From the NCBI GenBank assembly GCA_016715995.1, contig JADJXF010000009.1, positions 248,001-312,000 on the forward strand: a DNA stretch of 64,000 bases. The letters are read 5' to 3'. Source of the stretch: Flavobacteriales bacterium. Its GTDB lineage: Bacteria > Bacteroidota > Bacteroidia > Flavobacteriales_F > PHOS-HE28. Below the pieces are notes generated by a model. That model did not search any database. It was not told the DNA's origin and saw nothing but the letters and a program-made list of their open reading frames with translations. Below, piece after piece: positions 43,655 to 51,608 of the stretch (within the stretch, counting starts at the first letter, position 1; each line of letters opens with the position of its first letter). Made by a program: the position numbers and the translations under genes.

Positions 43655-46600
43655 GATTTCATCAACGCCTCAATGATCCCCTTCGCCGCCACCGGTATCC
43701 GCGTCCCCGGCCCGTACACATCAAAACACCCGGCCTGCTTCAGGAAGTCGTAGTCGTTCGGCGGGATCACGCCACCGGCCACTACGAGGATGTCGGGGCG
43801 CTTGTAGGTCTCGCGCAGTTCTCTGATCACCTCGGGCACCAGGGTCTTGTGGCCACCGGCCAGGCTGCTGATGCCCAGCACGTGTACGTCGTTCTCGATG
43901 GCCTGCTTTGCTACCTCCTGCGGCGTTTGGAACAGCGGACCGATGTCCACGTCGAAGCCGATGTCGGCGAAGCTGGTGGCGATCACCTTGGCGCCGCGGT
44001 CGTGCCCGTCCTGACCCATCTTGGCCACCAGGATGCGCGGGCGACGGCCTTCCGCTTTGGCGAATTCATCGGCGAGGCGCATAGCCTCCTTCATCTCGGG
44101 GTCTTGCATGCTTTCCGCTGAGTAAACACCGCTGATGCTGCGGATGGTGGCGCTGTATCGGCCGTAGGCTTTTTCGAGGGCGTCGCTGATCTCACCCAAC
44201 GTAGCGCGATGGCGCGCTGCCGTGACCGCAAGTTCCAACAGGTTCTCGGATCCCTTGGCGGCGCGCGTCAATGCGGCGAGCGAGGCGGCAACGTGCCCTT
44301 CATCGCGAAGGTCCTTGATGATGCGTAAGCGTTCCACTTGAGACTCGCGTACGGAACTATTGTCCACTTCCAGCAATTCCATCTTCGTCTCGTCCTCCGT
44401 CACGAAGGCGTTCACGCCGATGATCCTGTCCTTGCCGGTATCGATGCGGGCCTGACGTTTCGCGGCAGCTTCCTCAATCCGCATTTTCGGCAGACCGGTC
44501 TCGATGGCCTTGCTCATGCCGCCGAGTTCTTCCACTTCCTTGATGCGCGCCCACGCTTTGTGTACCAGTTCATGCGTGAGGCTTTCCACGTAGTAGCTGC
44601 CGCCGAGCGGGTCGATGAACTTGGTGATGCCGCTGTTCTTCTGCAGGTAGAGCTGTGTGTCCCGCGCGATCTTGGCGCTGAAGTCGGTGGGCAGTGCAAT
44701 GGCCTCGTCCAACGAGTTGGTGTGCAGCGATTGCGTTCCGCCGAGCACGGCCGCCAAAGCTTCCACCGTGGTGCGCGCGATGTTGTTGAAGGGATCCTGC
44801 GCGGTGAGGCTCCAACCGCTGGTCTGGCAGTGGGTGCGCAGCGCCAAACTCTTCTTGTCTGTCGCACCGATCTCGTGCAGCATTTTCGCCCAGAGCAGGC
44901 GGCCCGCGCGCATCTTGGCCACTTCCATGAAGAGGTCCATGCCGATGCCCCAAAAGAAGCTGAGGCGACCGGCGAACTCATCCACCTTCATGCCCGCCGC
45001 GATCCCGGTGCGCACGTATTCGATGCCGTCGGCCAGCGTGTATGCCAGTTCCAAATCGGCCGGCGCGCCCGCCTCGTGCATGTGGTAGCCGCTGATGCTG
45101 ATGCTGTTGAACTTGGGCATCTTCTTCGCGCAATAGCTGAAGATGTCGCCCACGATGCGCATGCTGGGCCCCGGCGGGTAGATGTAGGTGTTGCGCACCA
45201 TGAACTCCTTCAGGATGTCGTTCTGGATGGTGCCTTGCAGGTCTTCCGACTTCACACCTTGCTCTTCCGCCGCCACGATGAAGAAGGCCATGATGGGCAG
45301 CACGGCGCCGTTCATGGTCATGCTCACGCTCATCTTGTCCAGCGGGATGCTGTCGAAGAGGATCTTCATGTCCTCCACGCTGCTGATGGCCACACCGGCC
45401 TTGCCCACGTCGCCGGTCACGCGCGGGTGATCGCTATCGTAGCCGCGGTGCGTGGCGAGATCGAAGGCCACGCTCAGGCCCATCTGACCGGCGACGAGGT
45501 TGCGACGGTAGAATGCGTTGCTCGCCTCGGCGGTACTGAATCCCGCGTATTGGCGGATCGTCCAAGGGCGGATGGCGTACATGCTGGCGTAGGGGCCGCG
45601 CAGGTATGGCGGGATGCCGGCGGCGTAGTTCAAGTGCTCCATCCCGTCGAGGTCTACGTGGGTGTAGAAGGACTTGAGGGGAAGCTCTTCTCGGTTTGGG
45701 AGCCCAGCCTCTGGCTGTTGGCCACTAGCTACTGGCTGGATGGCGCTTTCACGACGGCTGGTCAGCGCTTTGGCGATGGTTGTTGTGAGTTGTTCAACAG
45801 TGTAGCTGCCACCGAGGGGATCGGCCACACGAGCCAGGAAGCTCTCATCGCGTAACAGGTTGTGGATGTTGCGAACCACTCTTCGCGCCAGCGCATCGCC
45901 TTCGGGAAGAGCAGGCGTGGGGATCGTCAATCCATCACATCCGCCAGTAATCGCGCTGATCGCTTGCAGCGTGGCGCGGATGATGTTCTCGTGCGCCGAC
46001 TTCGTTTCGGCAGGGTAGGAGACGACGGCCTGTATCCACGTCGTATGTGAGCAGTCGTGCGCGGGTTTGAATTCATCCACGACAGAAGCCCATGCTTCGC
46101 GGAAGGCACGGAGACGGGCAGCTTCCACGAATAGGTCGTCACCCAGGTGCAGCCGGAACTGAATGCGCGCACATGCGTCGTCGACGGAGAAGCCTTGATC
46201 GAGCATACCGGCGAGAAGCGCGCGGCCTTGTTGCAGTGCTTGAAGAGAAGGCTGAAGGCTAAAGGCCGAAGGAAGAAGGTTAAAGTCACTGATCGAGAAC
46301 AAGCGCACGCGCGGATGCTTCGCGATGTGGTCCTTCAGGTCGCGCACATCGGCATCGTGGGGCAGGCCAAGGCAGATGCTGACTTCCGCAGGGGGCGTGT
46401 TCTGCTGGGCGTGAAGGGCCAGCAATGCCTCGAATGTGTCCGCATCACCGTCCATTGAGAGGTCGATCGCGCCCACCCACATATCCTTCAGCAATGCGCC
46501 GAGATCGGACGGCTTGCCGTAGAACTCGAGGGCATCGGCACCGCCCATCAAGGCATCCAAGGCCAACTGGTTCGCATTCTCGTCCCGTGCATCGATCCCC

Positions 46601-46818
46601 ACCGTGCAGCGCCATGCATTGCCCGAGCGCTTCACGCCGCGTCGTCGATCACCGGAAGGCAGGCCATCCTCAGCGACATGGAACGGCGCAAGCGCAGCGC
46701 CTTCCACAATCACGTCTAAGGTGTTCGGTTCTTTGTCCTTCAGTTCCTTCTTGATCATGGCCTCCCACTGCTCGCGCGTGGCGGGGCGGAAGGCGTCGAA
46801 GAGTCGGTCGTGGGCCAT
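43651..46818 (-). CDS. methylmalonyl-CoA mutase, small and large subunit homologues fused in one chain
   Basis: 1055 residues. Residues 1-359 are homologous to the small (MutA, non-cobalamin-binding) subunit: TREQWEAMIKKELKDKE, LEFYGKPSDL, ADPLGGSYTVEQLT. Residues 373-1055 are a near-complete large (MutB) subunit: YAAGIPPYLRGPYASMY, RPWTIRQYAGFSTAEASN, YDSDHPRVTGDVG and a B12-binding domain with the lower-ligand His in KMGQDGHDRGAKV near 930 and SSLAGGH. The MutA part lacks about 100 residues of its usual C-terminus. The linker (residues about 360-372) is encoded by a 7-bp-period repeat. The enzyme isomerises succinyl-CoA and (R)-methylmalonyl-CoA with adenosylcobalamin. It is divergent from the SlyD gene. 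Confidence 0.9.
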   Translation of the reverse strand: MAHDRLFDAFRPATREQWEAMIKKELKDKEPNTLDVIVEGAALAPFHVAEDGLPSGDRRRGVKRSGNAWRCTVGIDARDENANQLALDALMGGADALEFYGKPSDLGALLKDMWVGAIDLSMDGDADTFEALLALHAQQNTPPAEVSICLGLPHDADVRDLKDHIAKHPRVRLFSISDFNLLPSAFSLQPSLQALQQGRALLAGMLDQGFSVDDACARIQFRLHLGDDLFVEAARLRAFREAWASVVDEFKPAHDCSHTTWIQAVVSYPAETKSAHENIIRATLQAISAITGGCDGLTIPTPALPEGDALARRVVRNIHNLLRDESFLARVADPLGGSYTVEQLTTTIAKALTSRRESAIQPVASGQQPEAGLPNREELPLKSFYTHVDLDGMEHLNYAAGIPPYLRGPYASMYAIRPWTIRQYAGFSTAEASNAFYRRNLVAGQMGLSVAFDLATHRGYDSDHPRVTGDVGKAGVAISSVEDMKILFDSIPLDKMSVSMTMNGAVLPIMAFFIVAAEEQGVKSEDLQGTIQNDILKEFMVRNTYIYPPGPSMRIVGDIFSYCAKKMPKFNSISISGYHMHEAGAPADLELAYTLADGIEYVRTGIAAGMKVDEFAGRLSFFWGIGMDLFMEVAKMRAGRLLWAKMLHEIGATDKKSLALRTHCQTSGWSLTAQDPFNNIARTTVEALAAVLGGTQSLHTNSLDEAIALPTDFSAKIARDTQLYLQKNSGITKFIDPLGGSYYVESLTHELVHKAWARIKEVEELGGMSKAIETGLPKMRIEEAAAKRQARIDTGKDRIIGVNAFVTEDETKMELLEVDNSSVRESQVERLRIIKDLRDEGHVAASLAALTRAAKGSENLLELAVTAARHRATLGEISDALEKAYGRYSATIRSISGVYSAESMQDPEMKEAMRLADEFAKAEGRRPRILVAKMGQDGHDRGAKVIATSFADIGFDVDIGPLFQTPQEVAKQAIENDVHVLGISSLAGGHKTLVPEVIRELRETYKRPDILVVAGGVIPPNDYDFLKQAGCFDVYGPGTRIPVAAKGIIEALMKS
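45704..45738. repeat. heptanucleotide array at the mutase subunit junction
   Basis: Five consecutive 7-base units, CCAGCCT, CTGGCTG, TTGGCCA, CTAGCTA and CTGGCTG. They encode the linker QPVASGQQPEAG between MutA and MutB homology. Confidence 0.6.
46245..46286. repeat. heptanucleotide array inside the MutA part of the mutase
   Basis: Six units of period seven around CTGAAGG: GAGAAGG, CTGAAGG, CTAAAGG, CCGAAGG, AAGAAGG and TTAAAGT. They encode LLPSAFSLQPS, a low-complexity insertion near residue 185. Confidence 0.65.
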
Positions 46819-46887
46819 CGCTGCGAAGATCGGTCATGGTTCTCAAGCCGGTCCTGATGCTGCTTGGGCCCAAGGAGCCGAACGACA

Positions 46888-46900
46888 GAATGTACATTCG
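46888..46900. promoter_or_regulatory. palindrome with back-to-back -7-like elements, mutase/SlyD divergent region
   Basis: GAATGTACATTC (46888-46899) is a perfect 12-base palindrome. It contains TACATTCG on the plus strand (slyD direction) and TACATTCT on the minus strand (mutase direction), each one or two bases from TAnnTTTG. It is centred 27 bases from the slyD ATG and 75 from the mutase ATG. Confidence 0.45.
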
Positions 46901-46920
46901 CCACCCATCTCCAAATCCCC

Positions 46921-47391
46921 ATGCGCATCACCAAGAACTCCGTGGTCTCCTTCCACTACACCCTCAACGACGGCGATGGCAAGTTGCTGGACACCAGCGC
47001 AGGCAAGGACGCATTCGCTTATATCCATGGCGGCGGCATGATCGTTCCGGGACTGGAAGAGGAAATGGAGGGGAAGGGGAAGGGCGACAGCATGCAGGTG
47101 CAGATTCCGCCAGCGAAAGGGTACGGAGAGGTGGACGCGCAGCTCATGCAGAGCGTGCCCTTGGACAAGTTCGGCGACCAGAAGGTGGAGGAGGGCATGC
47201 AGTTCCAAACGCCCGACCACCGCGTATGGAGTGTGATGGAGGTGAAGGATGGTGAAGTCATCCTCAATGGCAACCATCCGCTGGCTGGTGTCACTTTGCA
47301 TTTCAGCGTGGAGATCACCGATGTGCGCGAGGCCACCGCTGAGGAATTGAGTCACGGCCATGTGCATGGTCCCGGTGGGCACCATCACTAG
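46921..47391 (+). CDS. SlyD-type FKBP peptidyl-prolyl isomerase
   Basis: 156 residues from ATG 46921. SlyD/FKBP signatures: VVSFHYTLNDGDGKLLDTS, FAYIHGGGMIVPGLEEEMEG, IPPAKGYGEVDA, then an insert-in-flap domain and NGNHPLAGVTLHFSVEI. The C-terminus is His-rich (HGHVHGPGGHHH), as in metal-binding SlyD proteins. It assists proline-limited folding and may bind nickel or other metals in the cytoplasm. Confidence 0.93.
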   Translation: MRITKNSVVSFHYTLNDGDGKLLDTSAGKDAFAYIHGGGMIVPGLEEEMEGKGKGDSMQVQIPPAKGYGEVDAQLMQSVPLDKFGDQKVEEGMQFQTPDHRVWSVMEVKDGEVILNGNHPLAGVTLHFSVEITDVREATAEELSHGHVHGPGGHHH

Positions 47392-47407
47392 ATCCATCGC
47401 GTTTGGC

Positions 47408-48148
47408 ATGCGCGAGCGGCGAATGCTGGTGCCTAGCGTGGCCGCCGCGGTGCTGAACATCGCCTCGTGCGTTGAAGGGATCGCGCAGCGGTCATTCACA
47501 CACAACGATTCGACCTTCCTGGACCGCACCTTTCACAAAGGCTATCATGCGGTCTTCGTCGCAGCCCCCACCGACACGGTCTGGCGCGAGCGTCTCGCTG
47601 GCGAACCGGGCGACATGAGCGCGCACCGCCACATCCGGTTGCAGATGAGGACCCTTGACGAGTTGGGCGTGCGACCGATCGGCGCCCCAGCAGCCGCGGA
47701 GTTGCGGATTGATCGCGTTGCGGTTAAGCGGTTCCAAGGCGGCTACTGCCTCTATGCCCCGAATAACTGGGGCCTTCACCGGCGCCTGCAACTGCATCCG
47801 CAATGGCTCATCACCAGCGAGCTGGACGGTCCGCTGGCACACGCCGTGGTGGGGCGGGTAGTACCGGGTGGCGATGACGGGATGGTGCGCAGTTTCAGGT
47901 GCGTCAGCATGGTCAGCCATGCGATGGACCCGAAGCAGGACACGGTGGATGTGCGCGTGTGGATGGCGGATGGCGCAATCGGCGTGGAGCTTTGGGAGTT
48001 CCGGGATTCTTATGGCGATGCCCTGTACGAACTGATGATCCCGCTTGATAAGGCGCATGGACTACCGGTGGTCGTGAACCATGCCCCCTCACGGAAGTGG
48101 CCGGAGTTCCCCTTCGAGGAGCTGGGTCCGCACCTGCTGAAACCCTGA
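47408..48148 (+). CDS. hypothetical lipoprotein
   Basis: 246 residues from ATG 47408. A lipoprotein-like signal (VPSVAAAVLNIASC, Cys 21) is visible; an ordinary signal cleavage near GIAQ is the alternative. The mature part is beta-rich with HKGYHAVFVAAPTDTVWRER, YCLYAPNNWGLHRRLQLHPQ and PSRKWPEFPFEELG; no family was recognised. It lies between the SlyD gene (16 bases upstream) and the MBOAT gene (37 bases downstream), all on the plus strand. A link to surface acylation is possible but unproven. Confidence 0.7.
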   Translation: MRERRMLVPSVAAAVLNIASCVEGIAQRSFTHNDSTFLDRTFHKGYHAVFVAAPTDTVWRERLAGEPGDMSAHRHIRLQMRTLDELGVRPIGAPAAAELRIDRVAVKRFQGGYCLYAPNNWGLHRRLQLHPQWLITSELDGPLAHAVVGRVVPGGDDGMVRSFRCVSMVSHAMDPKQDTVDVRVWMADGAIGVELWEFRDSYGDALYELMIPLDKAHGLPVVVNHAPSRKWPEFPFEELGPHLLKP

Positions 48149-48185
48149 GCGGCCAACGCCGTCAGTCTTTCCTTCGCGGCGGGTC

Positions 48186-49603
48186 ATGCTCTTCAATTCA
48201 TTCGCCTTCGCGCTCTTCCTACCGCTTGTGTTCGCGGCCTACTGGTGGGTGTTCCGCGGGCTGCGGGCGCAGAATGCCTTCGTGCTGCTTGCCAGTTGGG
48301 CCTTTTATGCATGGTGGGACTGGCGATTCCTTGGCCTGCTGCTGGTCAGTACGGCCGGTGATTTCCTCTTTGGCTTGCGCATCCACGCTGCGCAGGACAA
48401 GAAGCGGCGGAAGGCCTGGCTCATGGCGAGCATCGCCCTCAACCTGGGCCTCTTAGGAACCTTCAAGTACTTCGATTTCTTCATCACCGGTCTCGCGGAC
48501 CTTCTTCGCTCCGCAGGCTTCGAGCCGCACCTGCCCATACTCGGCATCCTGCTGCCTGTTGGCATCAGCTTCTACACCTTCCAGACCCTCAGCTACACCA
48601 TCGATATCCATCGGCGGCAGATTGCGCCAACCAACGACCCGATTGCCTTTGCGGCATTCGTTTCCTTTTTCCCTCAGCTTGTGGCAGGCCCGATCGAGCG
48701 GGCACGCGACCTGCTACCGCAGTTCGAGCGTTCACGTGTGTTCGACATCGATCGGGCCAAGGATGGATTGCGCCAGATGCTCTGGGGGTTCTTCAAGAAA
48801 GTGGCTGTTGCCGATACCTGTGGAGGACTTGCTGGCGCCGTGTTCGCATTGGATCCGGCCAGCGCCTCAAGCGTCACCCTCGTATTCGGCGCCCTCTGCT
48901 TCGCCTTCCAGATTTACGGCGACTTCAGCGGTTACAGTGACATCGCCATCGGTTGCGCACGGCTCTTCGGGTTCAACCTCAGTCGCAACTTCGCTTATCC
49001 CTACTTCAGTCGAAGCATCGGTGAGTTCTGGCGACGCTGGCACATCACGCTGAGCAGTTGGCTGCGCGATTACGTGTACCTGTCCTTGGGCGGATGGCGC
49101 GACAAAGGCGGACGACTGCGGAACATCCTCATCACGTTCGGCGTGAGCGGCTTGTGGCACGGCGCCAATTGGACATACATCGGCTGGGGCCTGCTGCACG
49201 GCGCGTATTACATTCCGTCGGTGGTCCGTGGCGAGCGGCAACGGAGCGAGCACGCCACTTGGCGCGACCTGCCGCGCATCATCGCGCTCTTTGTCCTGGT
49301 CACGATCTCGTGGATCGTGTTCCGGTCGGCCACCATCGGCGATGCGGCGCGCTATCTCCGCGCCATGGCTTTGAATGCGCGCGTGCGACCTTGGGAGCTG
49401 TTCGATTGGATATCGCTGCCGGTATGGATCCATGTGGCACTGATGCTCGGCGTGGAATGGCACTGCGTGGTGAACTGCATGGTCTAGCACGATTGCCCAG
49501 GACGGTCGCGGTCCGGTGGGTCATCTACGCGATCCTGGTCGCGCTCATCCTTTTGCACATCCGTTTGTACGACGAACATGCCTTCCTCTACTTCCGCTTT
49601 TAG
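48186..49603 (+). pseudogene. MBOAT-family O-acyltransferase (AlgI-like), interrupted by one frameshift near its end
   Basis: Read through 49487, the first 433 residues are a nearly complete MBOAT enzyme: MLFNSFAFALFLPLVFAAYW, YFDFFITG, PVGISFYTFQTLSYTID, FPQLVAGPIERA, GDFSGYSDIAIG, FWRRWHITLSSWLRDYVY and catalytic His in GVSGLWHGANWTYIGWG. The frame then breaks. The last 45 residues (LHGLARLPRTVAVRW, IYAILVALILLHIRL, FLYFRF, typical for the family) lie in the frame that ends at 49603. One extra G after VEW (TGGCA read as TGGGCA near 49459) would join them. The function would be transfer of acyl groups to a surface polysaccharide, with the SGNH protein that follows. Confidence 0.8.
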
Positions 49604-50552
49604 CACCTCGCCCGGCGCTTTGCTGCGCAGGGCAGTTCTGTTCGCCAGCGGCGTGACGATGGTAGTGACTGTGCTTGTACTGGTGGGCCCGCCAGCGGCG
49701 CCATCCGAGTACATGCGGTCCACCGTGACGAAGAACGAGCGGCTGCGTGCCATCGGCTCGCCCAAGGTGGTGCTGGTAGGCGGAAGCAACCTGAGCTATG
49801 GCGTGGACAGTGAGCACTTGGAGAAGGCCTTCTGCAGACCCGTGGCGAACATGGGCCTCACGGCCCTGGTCGGATTCCGCTTCGCGGTGAATGAGGTGGT
49901 CGGCGAACTCGGCGCAGGCGATGTGGTGATCGTGGCGCTCGAGAATTCCATGTTCATGCGGCCCGACAGGTTCGAGGATGCGCTGGCCACGGTCGTCGAC
50001 TACCGTCCAGCCTCGCTTACCCTCATTCCGTGGCACCAGCGTCCGCGGATGATCGTCGCGCTCGGCGTGCTGCATGTGCAGAGCCTGCGCGACCATGTGC
50101 TCGAATCCTGGAAGCAGGGCTGGGGGGCACCGGTGTACCGCAGGCGCGTCTTCAATGCGCAGGGTGACTTGGTGAATCAACTCGATGAACCTGGCTTGGC
50201 GATAGCGCCACCGGACCCTGCGGAGTTCGATACGCTCGTTGTAGCCGAAGGCTTCTGGCCCATCGCCGATGTATTGCAGCGCGAGGCGCAGGCCCGAGGC
50301 GCATCGGTGGTCTTCAGTTGGTGCCCCGTGGCCGAGCGCGTGGATCAACCGGAGGAGCGTGCCGAGCTACGTACGGCGATGCTGGCTCATGGTCTTACGG
50401 TTGCTGGAGTTCCATCGGATTATGTCTTCCCGGATTCGCTCTTCTACGATAGCTGGTACCACCTGCACACCGAAGGGCGCTGGTTGCGCACGGAGCGAAT
50501 GGTGAACGATGTGTGCGTTGCTTTTCCGGGCGCGTGCTGCGCAACGGAATGA
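49578..50552 (+). CDS. SGNH-hydrolase-like membrane-anchored protein, partner of MBOAT
   Basis: 324 residues. One N-terminal membrane helix (AVLFASGVTMVVTVLVLVG) and an exported domain. VVLVGGSNLSYGVDSEHL resembles the GDS-type nucleophile block and the final YDSWYHLHTEGRWLRTE the D-x-x-H block of SGNH/GDSL esterases. Genes of this type (DltD/AlgX-like) often follow an MBOAT and finish acyl transfer to the polysaccharide. The start overlaps the corrected MBOAT end by 26 bases, so the two are translationally linked. Confidence 0.78.
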   Translation: MPSSTSAFSTSPGALLRRAVLFASGVTMVVTVLVLVGPPAAPSEYMRSTVTKNERLRAIGSPKVVLVGGSNLSYGVDSEHLEKAFCRPVANMGLTALVGFRFAVNEVVGELGAGDVVIVALENSMFMRPDRFEDALATVVDYRPASLTLIPWHQRPRMIVALGVLHVQSLRDHVLESWKQGWGAPVYRRRVFNAQGDLVNQLDEPGLAIAPPDPAEFDTLVVAEGFWPIADVLQREAQARGASVVFSWCPVAERVDQPEERAELRTAMLAHGLTVAGVPSDYVFPDSLFYDSWYHLHTEGRWLRTERMVNDVCVAFPGACCATE

Positions 50553-50556
50553 GCGG

Positions 50557-50862
50557 TCAGCGCTTCTCCGGCACCAGCACGAAGATGTCCTCGTTGTCGC
50601 GCTTCATCAGGTAACGCTCGCGGGCGAACTTCTCCAGCAATAGCTTGTCGCTGTGCATCTCGGTCAGTTGTTCCTTGGTCCGCGCGATCTCAAGTTCGTA
50701 CCAGTCGCTCTGCTCTTCCATCCGGCTCAGCTCGCGGTGGTTCTTCCCGGTGGTCCAGAGATCGTTATCGGAGAAGATCGAGATCCACGCCACGAGCACC
50801 AGCAGGGCGATGCCGTAGCGGTTCCGGAGACGCTTCGGGATGCGGTCGATGAGCTTGTTCAC
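50557..50862 (-). CDS. FtsB/DivIC-type septum formation initiator
   Basis: 101 residues from GTG 50862. One transmembrane helix (YGIALLVLVAWISIF) is followed by a coiled coil (SRMEEQSDWYELEIARTKEQ) and ends FARERYLMKRDNEDIFVLVP, the FtsB family signature. FtsB joins FtsL and FtsQ at the division septum. The longer ATG start at 50895 adds residues unlike the family. It is convergent with the SGNH gene, five bases away. Confidence 0.87.
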   Translation of the reverse strand: MNKLIDRIPKRLRNRYGIALLVLVAWISIFSDNDLWTTGKNHRELSRMEEQSDWYELEIARTKEQLTEMHSDKLLLEKFARERYLMKRDNEDIFVLVPEKR

Positions 50863-50945
50863 GGGGCGTGAAGTTGGATGGGTGCAGGGATGCAACGCTG
50901 GAGCGTTGGTACTGGTATTCCACGATCGATCGTGAAGCGCGGCGC

Positions 50946-51443
50946 TCAGCCGCCACGACGGCCCAGTTCAATGACCTCCAGGTCCTTCGGTCGGCCCCCG
51001 TCCAGCGTGAAGCGGAGCGCTGTGCGCATCGTGTGCCAGCCGTGGTTCCCCGCCGCGCCAGGGTTCATGCACAGGCAGTTCAGCTTCGGGTCGAACTGCA
51101 CAAACAGGATGTGCGAGTGCCCGCAGACGAATAAGGCGGGCGGGTCGCGGCGCAGTTCCTCGATGATGCTGCGGTCGTACCGCGGGGGACGGCCGCCGAT
51201 GTGCGTCATCCACACGCGCACGCCTTCGAGTGTGAAGCGCTGGTGCTCGGGGAAAGCGATGCGGGCTTTGGAATCATCGATGTTGCCCCAGACGGCACGT
51301 AGCGTTTTCCACGCGGAGAGTTCATCCGTCACATGCAGGCCGCCGATGTCGCCCGCATGCCAGATCTCATCGCAATCCTTGAAATGCTCCTGAAGGCGCG
51401 GGTCGAGCCAGCCGTGGGTGTCGGAGAGGAGGCCGATGCGCAT
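50946..51443 (-). CDS. YfcE/MJ0936-type metallophosphoesterase
   Basis: 165 residues with all five calcineurin-like metal motifs: GLLSDTHGWLD, HAGDIGG, VWGNIDD, MTHIGGRPP and FVCGHSHILF. These are cytosolic manganese-dependent phosphodiesterases; the natural substrate is unknown. It is on the minus strand upstream of ftsB and divergent from truA; the gap between them holds heptanucleotide arrays. Confidence 0.93.
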   Translation of the reverse strand: MRIGLLSDTHGWLDPRLQEHFKDCDEIWHAGDIGGLHVTDELSAWKTLRAVWGNIDDSKARIAFPEHQRFTLEGVRVWMTHIGGRPPRYDRSIIEELRRDPPALFVCGHSHILFVQFDPKLNCLCMNPGAAGNHGWHTMRTALRFTLDGGRPKDLEVIELGRRGG

Positions 51444-51450
51444 TCGTAGT

Positions 51451-51495
51451 GGCGGTTGCCGGTTGGGGGTTGAAAGTTGAGGGATTGGGGGTTGC
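51451..51495. repeat. heptanucleotide array, left arm
   Basis: Units of seven around GGNGGTT: GGCGGTT, GCCGGTT, GGGGGTT, GAAAGTT and GAGGGAT, followed by TGGGGGT. It is in the 165-base gap between the metallophosphoesterase and truA. Confidence 0.6.
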
Positions 51496-51556
51496 TACCG
51501 ACGACACATGGATTTCGCCGGTGTTCAAACAGCAACCAGCGCGGCTTGTCGCAGGG

Positions 51557-51578
51557 CCAACCCTCAACCCGCTCAACC
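51557..51578. repeat. heptanucleotide array, right arm, inverted relative to the left
   Basis: CCAACCC, TCAACCC and GCTCAAC followed by C: the complement of the left-arm type (GGGTTGA). The two arms could pair as a long imperfect stem of about 60-base loop. Confidence 0.5.
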
Positions 51579-51608
51579 ACCATAGCCCCCGATACCTTCG
51601 CCGCCCGC

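Noticed and set aside
44338..45855. 505-codon open frame opposite the mutase
   Set aside because: Antisense shadow with biased composition; the mutase frame is fully conserved.
49058..49487. Separate gene for the frame ending at 49603
   Set aside because: Only its last 45 codons look real and they continue the MBOAT protein; it is treated as the frameshifted end of that gene.
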